From NCBI GenBank assembly GCA_014084085.1, contig NPFB01000167.1:24841-50828 (forward strand): a stretch of 25,988 bases of DNA, written 5' to 3'. A program made the translations under genes and the position numbers. Positions 1-10,700 of the stretch are shown piece by piece; the stretch's first letter is position 1; every line of letters starts with the position of its first letter. The notes beneath the pieces are model-generated. The model saw nothing but the letters and a program-made list of their open reading frames with translations, did not search any database and was not told where the DNA came from. The DNA is from Hondaea fermentalgiana. Taxonomy: Eukaryota; Sar; Bigyra; Thraustochytrida; Thraustochytriidae.

Positions 1-36
<36 letters not shown>
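1..36. repeat. (CGGGCT)6 hexanucleotide microsatellite
   Basis: Six perfect tandem copies of CGGGCT open the window and may continue to its left. The repeat lies upstream of the receptor gene starting at 283. No function can be assigned. Confidence 0.95.
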
Positions 37-37
<1 letters not shown>

Positions 38-79
38 CGTGGCGCGGATCGGGGTCTGCGCGGCGAACCCGGCCGCGCT

Positions 80-160
80 CATTTGTGCCGCTTGCGCCGG
101 CGCCGGGCGGCACGAATGTGGCCCCCGCGCGGCGGGCACATTTGTGCGGCGGGGCGCGGG
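80..160. promoter_or_regulatory. Inverted-repeat-rich GC promoter region of the receptor gene
   Basis: CATTTGTGCCGC at 80-91 is matched by the near-perfect reverse complement GCGGCACGAATG at 107-118 (11 of 12 bases). A further small dyad, GCACATTTGTGC, lies at 136-147 and repeats the CATTTGTGC core. The segment is 120-200 bp upstream of the predicted start codon at 283, so a promoter or 5' UTR element is plausible. That role is inference from position and symmetry only. Besides this, bases 37-282 show only GC-rich sequence with no gene I can support. Confidence 0.35.
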
Positions 161-282
161 AGGGGCACAAGAGTGGGGGTCTGCGCCGGAGCCCTCGCCG
201 GCGCTTCGTTCCAGACGACCAGACCCTCGACGCGGCGCCGCGGAGACCACCTGCGCGGGAGCAGCGAGCCAGCCGCGCGGCG

Positions 283-1506
283 ATGAGGACGCTCGCGGCG
301 ACGCTGGCGGCGGGCGTGCTGCTCGCGAGCGCGCAGGAGTCCAGGGCCAATGTCTGCAGCTTCGAGGTCGACGGCCTCGCCTTCGATCTCAAATCTGCGA
401 GCAAGGAGTGCGTATCTGCTGGGGCTGGGCTGGGAGGGCGCGGGGAGGAAGACCACGCGGAAGATGCGGAGTGCGGCGAGCGTGCATGTCGAGGAGCGCG
501 AGATGAAGACTGACGCCATCCTGCCGAATTGCGATGTCCAACGATCTTTTTTTTGCACAGGTTGCCACCGTATCAGAAATACATGGCCGAGCAGCAACTG
601 TCGGCAATCTTTTACGTTAATATCTGCGAGCCTGTTGTAGCAGGCGTCACGGAAAAGGGACCATGCGCGGACCACCCAGACGCCGTGGCCGTGAGTGTCA
701 ATTACCAAACGTGCCAGCCCTGGGGACTTTTGCAAAATGAGCAGCCTTGGAAGGGCATCAATGGCAATGTAGGCGCGGGCATCGAAACTACCTACGCTGG
801 TCCGAGCGACGGGCTGTGCGCACAAGGTCGGGTTACCCGGATCCAAATCAAATGCGAAGAGACAATCACGGCGCCAACTTTTTTGGATACAGTCACCGTC
901 GGCCCAGACCATTGCGAAGTGACCTTTCTGTTCAGGTCCAAGACTGGGTGCGGAACCCCCGTTGGAGACGCCGGCGCATCGGGCAGCGATGCGGGAAACA
1001 CAGGTGCTGGTGGCTCATCTCCCACAGCGCCGTCCTCTTCTCCCGGTCACAAACCTGCTTCTTCGCCCACGCAACAAGGAAACGCGCACAGCGGGAGCAG
1101 CAATGACCCGGATACGGGCAGCATGTCGGTCTTCCTGACCCTACTCTTGGTTGGCACCTTTCTCTATTGTGTAATTGGCATCTTTCTCAACATGCGGAAT
1201 GAGGGACGTGAGGGTCTTGAAGCCGTTCCGCACATCGACTTTTGGCGCGCTCTGCCTGCCCTCGTTGTGCATGCTGCTGCAATCACCTTTTCGTGGGTAA
1301 AGGGTCTGCTTGGTTTTGGCGCCGAAGGTGGCTACCACAGCTTCTCGCCCACTAGTGCTCGCAGTGGCAATGTAAATGGGGCTGCGGACTACTCCATGCC
1401 ACCGCCGCCCTCCTCAGGCGGAGCAGCAGTCTCGCCAACAAGCGAGTCGCAAGTCCCCATTACCGGTCAACCGCGTGGACCTTCCGGGGAATACACAGTC
1501 ATATGA
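283..1506 (+). CDS. MRH-domain transmembrane sorting receptor, Atg27 / mannose-6-phosphate-receptor-like (2 exons)
   Basis: Predicted type I membrane protein of about 356 residues from exons 283-407 and 561-1506. Residues 1 to about 20 form a signal peptide (Leu/Ala-rich, ending ASA-QESRA). The lumenal part has the MRH pattern: FEVDGLAFDL, then YVNIC, paired cysteines, GRVTRIQIKC, and HCEVTFLFRSKTGC before a Gly/Ser/Pro-rich stalk. One TM segment lies at about 231-254. The cytosolic side carries the family-typical EAVPHIDFWRALPALV stretch. Two YxxPhi-type signals follow, YHSF at about 300 and YTVI as the last four residues. Yeast Atg27 also ends in a tyrosine sorting motif of this type, recognised by an adaptor complex. 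Family knowledge suggests cycling between Golgi, endosome and vacuole/lysosome, possibly with a role in autophagy or hydrolase sorting. I cannot decide between Atg27 and a true mannose-6-phosphate receptor. The gene converges with TOR, with 273 bp between stop codons. Confidence 0.8.
408..560 (+). other. Predicted intron 1 of the MRH receptor gene
   Basis: The donor is GTGCGT at 408 and the acceptor is TTTTTTTTGCACAG ending at 560, with a good polypyrimidine tract. The intron is 153 bp. It contains an in-frame TGA at 511-513, so the reading frame cannot be continuous. Joining 407 to 561 restores the frame (split codon GA|G, Glu) and brings the DLKSASKE segment next to LPPYQKY, as expected for an MRH domain. 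Confidence 0.8.
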
Positions 1507-1779
1507 ACAAAAGACACGCAATCAAATATTTTGGCACATACATGAGCTCAAGTCTTATTCTCTCCCTCCCTACCTCCCTCCCTTTCTCTATCGTCACCCT
1601 TTCACGTTGTCTGTCTGTCTCTCTGTCTGTCTCTCTGTCTGCCCATGTTATTGCTATACTATACCATGGTGAAAGCACCAACGTGCGCAGCACTTCTTCA
1701 ATCGGATGCAAGGAAATGTTTCATAAAATACAACTGTCTCTCAGGTTAAAGATCTCTTCAAGGGGAAACTGAACTGAGC
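1507..1779. other. Convergent intergenic region with pyrimidine tract
   Basis: This holds the 3' ends of the receptor gene (plus) and TOR (minus). A C/T-rich tract covers about 1559-1641, ending in alternating CTGT and CTCT tetranucleotides (1609-1640). No canonical AATAAA was noticed on either strand, and no gene is seen. Confidence 0.7.
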
Positions 1780-4700
1780 TTACCAGCATGCGGACCAGCC
1801 TCTGTAAAGTTGCGCTAGGTTTTCGTGAGAGGTGGCCTGATTGATGAGTTTCTCCACCTGCTCTTTCACCGACAATGCACTTGGTTCGCCATCGACCTCA
1901 CCCGAGCCAGCAAAGTCTGTCCCTTGCAACTTGTCGCGTACGCGGTCAATCACATCCACAGCGCGCTGGTTCAAGGTTGACTTCTCTGGTTTCTGGGGTC
2001 CACTTCCCGCGATCTTGTCGCTTGACGCGGAATGCCGTCTGTTTTCACTTCTTGCTGCAGTCGATGAAAATCCATTCGCAGTTGCGTCTTTGCTTGCACC
2101 AGCTTCCGCCACAGCGGCAGCGACGGCGGCAGAGGCACTTACAGCAGTGTCACCTTCCTTGCCATCCTTGTCTGGATTAAGAATGCGCCAGGAGACAAGC
2201 GGGTCGTAGACAAAGGCCTCAAGCATGGTGAGAATCGATTCGTGGTTTTCGCGCAAAACATGCATGACCGCATGGCACGTGTGTCGAAAAGTACCATCAA
2301 TCCCGGACGCCTCCATAGCCTTCACGAGCATTCGTGTGAGACGAAAGGGCACCGTTTCCGGAAAGTTCTCGCGATGCATGGTGGACTCGAAACAATCGCC
2401 AAAGTCAATGTGCAAAATTCGACCGGAGCTGCGCTCGAGCATCAAATTGGAGGGATGCCGATCGCCAAGTCCCAAAATGTAGCCCACCATGGACATCGCT
2501 GCGAGGGAGCGTGTGTAGTTGGTCCGACGATCAATCCAAACCTCGGAATTCGGACTTTTCAGCCAAAGAACACGTGCCAGATCCTGCCCAGAGGTGTTAT
2601 CCAGCGCATGCTGAAAGATCTCAACCTTTTGCATCACCGTCAGGTCATCGTACTTGGTGTAGAACTCATTCATCAGCTTGTGCTCAACTTGAATCGGAAT
2701 GCGCCGCGACTCGCGGTACTCTTCAATAAGGCGGTGCAGAGTGTCGGTGTGAGGCACCCACTCCACAACACCCGAACTCGAGGAAAGGGGAACCACGGCG
2801 TACCGCTGGATCTCGAGACCGAGCTTGCTTGTGTCTTCGTCAAGATGCAAGAGTCCGTTCACGAGACCAAAGAGCTGCATGACACGTTCGTCCATGCGCA
2901 AGTCCTCGTTGCCCTTCAGAAGAAACATGTGAGAGAACCCGTCACTGCCCATGATGGTGATCACTCGAGGTCTTTGCTTGGAACTAATGATGCGAACCGA
3001 CGGCTCGAAACCTGCAATGCGAATGACCGGCGCACCCACCTGATAGGTGCCAGGAACGGCGAGCTGCAGGTCGCGCGCGCGCAAGAGAATGGGCGATACG
3101 TTTCGAAGCTCAATCTGCTTGTGCTGGAGTTGCTGCTTGATTTGACGGAAAACGCCATAGTACAGATCCCAAGCCTGGTCCAAAAACGTCTTGTTTTTGT
3201 TCCCTGAGGCTTTGAACTGCCAAAGCCATTCTGCAGCCTCTTCCAGATTCAGGCCATACGCCTGCACAAAAGCTACCTCGTGCAGGGTTTGAGGCCCATC
3301 TTCGTCCATGTCGTGGTGTAACGAAATGAGAATTTCCGCCATCGCATCCACGTCAGGGTTCTCTGTAAAGTATGCTCGCGAAGCGTCTTCGAGCCGAACA
3401 TACCACTTTTCGTGCCAGAGCACCGCGATACGAATGAGTTCACGGGATACGACAATCGCTTCCTCCGCAAGGGCCGGGTAAAGATTGTGCATGCCGCGAA
3501 TCACGTGCTTTGCGGCAGCAGAACGCGCGGGGTCATCCGACTTGGACGCCACCGTTAGGGGGTAAATGAGCGTCTGCGGATGCGCTTCTCCAATGCGAAG
3601 CAAGAGCTCGCACACGAGATCGCCATCGGTCTTGAGACGCGCAATCAGTTGCGGAATGACGCCCAGCCACACATCAATCTCAAGTGTTCCAAAACCCTCG
3701 TGCACGGAGCGCTTCACCGCCTCCTCTTCGTAATGACTGAACCAAAGAGTCAAGAGTCGAAGAATGTCTTGCAAGACGTCAACTCCGCGTTCACGTCCAA
3801 GAGAGATGGAGCGAAAGAAGCCATTGATCGCAGGCACGACAAATTGTCGCTGATCTTGGAGCGCCCCACCCTCGTCCGTCTTTGCTTCACCATCCGCATG
3901 CGCAGCGGCAAGTTGCGGCGAGACCGAAGCTCGAAAGTTGGCCAAAGCCCAGGCATGCCAGGCCTTGTAGTTGTTTGGATCCAAGTCCGTCGCGTCCCGA
4001 TAACACTGCAGAATCTGTCCGAAAATGTGCTTGCTCTGTTCTTCGAGCAGCAGCGGGTCCCGTGACATGAGACTGTCACCTCTCAATGACGTTGAGTCAT
4101 AGCCTTTGTGAATCGTCGCTGTGATGGACATGCGCGCGCGTCGAGGGCGCGCTCGAGAGCGTGGCACAGGGCCTAAGCGTGGGGATCCTGGAGGTGATGT
4201 CGGCCGCGCGTCAGATTCATGGTTTGCCCCACCGCGCCCATTCTGTGCAGATGGCGCGCGCTCCATCGGCTGCTGGGGAGCAACAGGAGGGCGGGCTCCA
4301 GAGTCCGTGTCGCGTGGGCTCGGCGCCAAGGCGGCCTGTTTGTCCTTGACTGCGATCAGCCACGCACCCAACTTATTACTGCACTGGACCACGAGTTTAC
4401 GCAGCGCGTCTTTGCGTTGGAAATTCACGTCGAGCGCTTGTAAATCAGGAATAAGATAATCTTCAAGATCCGCATCGCTTTCATCAACACGAGGGCCTTT
4501 GCCCTCGGCTTCGTCAGCTGCATTCATCTCCGCGCGAAGCTGATCGAGATCACTCATGCTGAACAACGCGTTTGCATCCCCGATCACCGCCGCGGACGTC
4601 TTTGGCTCGTTCGAGGCGAAGACATCGCCGCCGTCGGAAAGGTCCCCGCTTCCCTCCTCGTCACCACTCGTGAATGCGGATCGAGGCGACCCAGCCTCTT

Positions 4701-7700
4701 CACTGACCTTGTCACCTCTTCGCAGCTTGTGCAAGCGTCGGGAAGAACTCGCAAACATACTACCATCGTTGCTGCTCTGGCCACTGTCATCCCTTGCGTG
4801 CTCACGTGTGGCGTGTTCCGTACGAAGAAATGAGGAACTTTGCAGACCAAGGTCGAGCGGGTGGTCTGCTTCCAGGCATCGCATGAGTACCAGTCGGAGA
4901 CGTCGCAGACGGTGAACCGCCTCGACGTGGTGGCCGCTCGCCCAAATGTACTTTACATACGCAAAGGCCACGCGTGGTTTCACCTTGAACTTGCGCGCAC
5001 GAATGTGGGCGCGCCCGCGCTCGCTGGGGGTCACCATGTGAAAACTCATGTCTTCCTTGCTAAAGAACTGGAGATCTGCCTTTTCCTCGTCATAATCAAG
5101 TAAAGCAGTCAAACTTCGCGTTCCCTCGGCACGCAACGACATGCCTTGATTGTCGATGTTGGCTCCGATGCCAAGACGCATCAAAGCCTGCAGCGAAAGA
5201 TTCAAAAGCTTTTCTTTGCGCGCAATCTTGGCAAAATGGAGCCAGGTGTCCAGATCGTCAACGGGATCGACAATGATGCTCCGATAGGCAAGAATCAGCA
5301 TGTAGGACGAAGCTGTATTCTGCACACCTTGCAGCCGTGCCGACCATACGCGCCGCAGACGATTGAGATATAATTTTGCCTCCTCGGTGTTCTCTTGGCG
5401 CAAAAGCTTCTTGTAATCTAGAATCTCTTGAAGCTCGACCATGTGCTGGACTTGGATCAGATGCGGATACGCACGTCCGTAGCTCTCCGCGACGAGCGAG
5501 GTGAGCGCTTTGTCCAGGATCGTATACGAATGATCGATAAAGGTTTGGGCATGCTCTAACCGGCCTTCATGCAGTGCCAAAATCACATTCAGGGTGCAGC
5601 CATCCGTGCGACTTGTATCAAGATAAGGAACAAACCGAGCAAGGTTTTCCCACTTGCCCAACGCATACGATGCAAGACCACCAATGGTCGCGAGCTTTTG
5701 CGCGTACCACCGAAGGTCTGACTCCGTGCTTTGTTCAGCATTCGTTGCCATATTGCTGCGCTGTGAAATCTCTTGCGAGTACCCCGAGACTTCGGCCACC
5801 TCGCGATGTTTTGACAATTCTTTTTCGACTTCGTTTGACACAACGCCTGAAAACGCGCCCATGCCCTTGTAGTAGTCGCGAATGTCGCGAGATACCGGAC
5901 TCAAGCTGTCGCCTGCAGCGTCAAAGGGGCTGGTCGCACGCACGGCGCCCACATATGCCTGATCCGGAACGTGTGGGCCTAGGTCGACGGGTGACGAGAG
6001 GCCCACCAACGGCTGTGGGTACGAAGTTGGCGACTTCTCACCAAGCGAAGAATAAATTCGGTCTGTTGACGCGCTCTCGGCGTTGTTGGGGGCTGGAACG
6101 AAGCTTCCACTTTGGCCAAAGAGCGCCTTGAGTTCGGGTTGGGGCCTTTCGGTGGCGCTCTTTGGCGAACGAGGGCCTGTCACTTCATCTTCGCCATAGG
6201 CCAATCGGAGTGCTCCAAGTCGTGACTCAGAGAGTTCCTCGTCCGTGTTGTGGGAAACTACGGATGAAGAGGCGTGCGAGCGATTCCGCATAAGCACCCC
6301 GATGGGCTGGCCGAGCGTCGACGTGGTGCCGCCGGGACCCTCGTCCAGAGATCGACGCCGACCCGAGGCATGGTCACCATTGCCCAAGGACGGATCGAGA
6401 ATGGCGAGATGATCCGAGGATCCTCGAAATTTGGGCAGAAAGTGTGACAAGACAGGTGGAGACGGGGCAGAGCCCGGTGAAGACGGCGTTGCATCGGCTC
6501 GGGGAGAGTGCGCGCTGCCCTCGCGAGGTGACGACGCGACTCGTGCAAGACTTTGATCGATCTCGCGCAGCTCAGCCCAGTGACCCTCGAGGAGGGACAG
6601 CACAGAATTCCACCCTCCGACCTTGTTGAGACAGCGCAGCCGGCCCACCGTCAGATTGAGTTGCTCCTTGACGGGCCACGATGATCTTGAAAGGCCATTG
6701 CGGCTTGATGAAGGTTGGCGGCCGCGCAAATCGCACTCGAGCTGATGCAACTTTTGATCGTATGCCTGCAATGCCTCGTCCCATTTTTGCAGACGCTCGT
6801 ACCACAGAGGTTTGACTTCCGTTGTTTCGGAAAAGTGAGATCGCGCAAACAGGACAACTCCAGCTGCAGCGTGGTGCATTTCGAGATTGTTGTTGATGTT
6901 GATGAGCTTTTCAATGCAGTCCTCAGGAACGGTGCGAAACTCGAGCTCTTTAAAGCGCAGCGCCTTGGCATACGCCTGACAACGGATTGCCACATCGCTC
7001 AACACACGAAGATCGATGGGCAGCGGCTTGTCATCGTGTTCCATAAAGTCCACAAGACCTAGGAAGACCTGCAAAAGGTCTTTGGGGATCTTGGGCGATT
7101 TCATCGCCAGCTCCATTTGATCGACCAGGCTATCACGCGCATTACTCTCAAGGTTGTCCCAACAGGAGAGAAATGCGGCGTTGAAGAGCTCGCGCGCGAC
7201 GGGGTCGTACGTTTCTGCGAGCGCATGGCATACATAAATAGCCTCAATGGGTGACTGCCGCAACAGCGCGAGCGTGAAGCGTCGCATCCACTCAAGCCAC
7301 TCTGCTTCTGTGCTGATTTGCGCCGTGTGCCATGCGGGTTTGAGCTGGCTCAGATCCATACTGTGCGAACGAACCATGGACTGCGTGCGTGTCTTGCGCG
7401 TCGCACTTTCCTTGAGTGGTTTCTCAAGGTACAAAAGTTCCACTTCGTTTTTGGCGTTGAGCCACTTTGGGCGGTCGAGCGCCTGTCCCCGAAGCACGCG
7501 GTTAACCAGGGCCAGATAAGACTCAATGGCTGCGCCTTCCTTGCCTACGATTCCTGTCGTCGAATGCGGTGATCCAGGCAGCAACAAGAAGAGGCCGGAC
7601 GCTACCACTTCACCAAGGGCCTTCTCCACAAGGGATACATAGACGGCAAAGTCTTCCTCGAGACGAAAGACAAGAGACTCGAGAGCTTCCATGACGAGAA

Positions 7701-10700
7701 TAAAGAGGGTCCGTTCTCCCTTGTTGCGAGCCACTTGCGCGGCAGCACTCGCTGTTGAGCTCGATGCCTCGGTCGCCGAAGATTCGCTCGACTCGGGCAC
7801 AGAGACAGAAGCTGCAGCTGCCGCACTACGCGCTTTGCAATCTTCCAAGGCATGCACGATTGGATGAATAATAAGAGAAGCGTACTCACTGACGTTGCAT
7901 GAGCGTATGATGAACTTGAGCGTGCTTACAGACTTGGCGCGAATCTCCAGCGGGACCAACGTACTATCGATGAGCGCACACAGCGTCGGGATGACGAGAT
8001 AGAGGTGTTCGTCAATGGCGGATCTGAAGCGTGACAAGACGTGCAACACATGCGTTGAGTCGACAAATTGAAGAGCGTCTCGCTCGCTGTGCAAAAGACT
8101 GAGCATGTCATCGAGCACGGTAGCCATATAAGGCCGCAAGGCGTCCGGCGAAAGAGTATCCACCAGAGCGTCTACGAGTTCTACGATGGCAGTCTTGTGT
8201 TTTCCGTTCCAGATTTCGTGGTTCAGTTCAAAGATTGCCGCCACATATGGCGTGATGTCGTCTTTGACAATTTTCACGAGAAAGATCAGCTCTTGAAGCT
8301 TTTTGGAAGTGATAGGTCGGCCATGCAGGCCCGCGCGCTGGATAACGTGGATCAAACGGGGCATGACGAGCGGGAGAAAGAGCGAAAAATTTGACTCGAG
8401 CGCCCGAAAAACACGATTGATCGCCTCGATGGCCGACATGAGATGCTCTTCGTGCTCAAGCTGACTCCGCGCAAGGACCTTGGACAGCGCCGTAATGGCG
8501 ACGCGAGGATAGTACTCGGCGTTCATTTGCACGGCTGACGGAAGGATTGCGCTTGCAGAAGTTTGATCGAGGAGGTCTGCCTGGACCTCTTCGTCTGCAA
8601 GCTGGTCTTGAATTTGCTGGTTGGCTGCGGCTGCTGCATAGGCTGCGGCTCCAGTGAATACCTGGGCACCATTCGTGGCATGCCAGGCACTGTTCGCTCC
8701 TGCAGCTTCATCGAGGGCCGAGCCCGCAGACACGCTCTGCGCTGCTACTGCGGTGCTTGCATTTGCAGGACCGGTAGCTTTCGTCGCGTCTGCACGCGTT
8801 CCCGCAGCGCCTGAAACCGAGATCGTAGAGGCCTTCACGGGCGTCTGCGCCAACACGTTTGGTCGATTGGCTGCAGAGGCTGCAAAGCTATGATCTCCAG
8901 GCTTGCTGCTGAGATTCTCGGCGCCCGTCGAGCGACCAGGGGCTTGGTGGAACTGATACAAGGTACTCTGGCGGCGCTTGTTCTTTGAAGTGTGCGACAT
9001 GACATTAATTTGCTGGGCCACAACGCGGATCGAAGACTTGCGCCGACCTCGACCTCGTCCGTTCAGAGCACGCGCAGACGCTCTGCGCGCCTGATTGCTG
9101 CTGCTCGTAAGTGTGTCTTGAAACGTAGGATTTGCCGTTGCCGCGCGTCGGTGCGCACCACCTGGAATGAAACCTGGCGGCACACCCGCGACGTGGGCAT
9201 TTGTCCCAGTGACCCCAGGTGGTCCCGGCAGCATCATCAGACCGGAGTCCTGGCTCTGCTGCGGTTCAGCACTTGGGAAAAGCGCGGATCCTCGTCCTCC
9301 AGGATGGCCAAAGTTCGCTCCGCCAAGGGTGCGACGAGCTCCGCTGTGGTCGCCGCCAAGAATGCTCGACATTTGCTCGAGGCCGGACATGGGAAAGGCG
9401 TCGGCAGGTGGCGGGCCCGGTGGCGGAGGTGGCGGAGGCAGAGGTGGGAGATCCGGGAACGCAGTGGACGGAAGATGAGCCGAAGATGGTCGAGGCACTG
9501 GACGAATGACAGGCGAGACTTCATGTGCTGGAACCGAGGGCTGTGGAGAATGTAAAATAGCAGCTTCATTGATCCCCTTGGGAAGGGAATCATGGCTCTC
9601 CTCTGTTGCGAGGGTCTCGGACGAAGTCCCAGGCACAGGATACAAATCAGACTTGACGAGATAGGAAGTCCGGCGAGATCGGGATCCCCAGAGACCCCCA
9701 GAAGCTGCTGGCATTGGTCTCGAGCCGGGAGCCTCACCCGACTGCCAGCCAGACCGAGTGGTCGCACGGGCTCCAGAAAGTATCGCGGTCTCCAGCGGTC
9801 GGTTGTGATCTGCAAACAAAGTGGGAGGCGGCTGCAAGGATGAAGAGTTTTTGGACAGAGCCCGAAAGGAGCCACTGCCGAAGCCATCAGTGGTGCTAGC
9901 AGACGCGTGATAGGAATGTTGCTGGCCGTGACTATCGAGGTCGAAGCTGCTACCCTCTACAAAACTATCTGTAAAGTACACTTCCTCCTCGGGTTCGCTT
10001 GAGCTGTCGTCTGCTTCATCATCGGAATCGACTTTCCTTGCAGCGAAAGCTTGGAGAACTGCAGCTGGAAGGTCGCGACTGCCGCCAAAGGCCAACAAGA
10101 GCTTTGGAATGGACGCTGCACTTTCGCCTTCAAGAGAACTTCCGACACCTTCCGCCGCGAGTTGCTGGTGATTCGTAAAGAGCCAGGGGTCGAGAGCGCC
10201 GAGTACACCATAGGTGATCATCGCTTGCTTGCGAAGTTCTACAGGAGCGCCCGGCATGACCATGGTCTTGAGAATGCTTTGGAGAAGTTGGGGGAAACAC
10301 AGGTAAGGCCAAATGGGAAGAGCTGCGTTGCTTGCCATGATGGCGAGCGTGGAAAGTGCCACCTCTCGCTTGAGAAAGGTGGAGGACGATCCGTCATCAA
10401 GAATGGTGACAATGATGGGAAGCACGCGCGCCAAGAGTGGCGAAAGCGTCGCTTCATCACCGACACGTGCAACTTCGCCCAAAGTTGCAAGCATGGCCGT
10501 TGCTACACCACGATGCACGCGATGAATCTTCGGGAGAAGAGTGTCAATGACCGTGGAAATGTGCGGACGCGCCAACGCTGGATTCAATGACCGAATGAGG
10601 AGACCAAGCAACATGACCGACTCTTCTCGGTGCTTTGGTTCGACGGCAAAATTCAGCTCATTGAGATGGCGTAAGAGCACCGTGTGCACAGATGGCATAA

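Noticed and set aside
79..912. 277-codon minus-strand frame across the receptor gene
   Set aside because: Antisense to the signal peptide, intron and MRH domain; no domain of its own.
2242..3207. 321-codon plus-strand open frame
   Set aside because: It is antisense to the TOR kinase domain, whose conserved motifs prove the minus strand. Composition is unlike a real protein.
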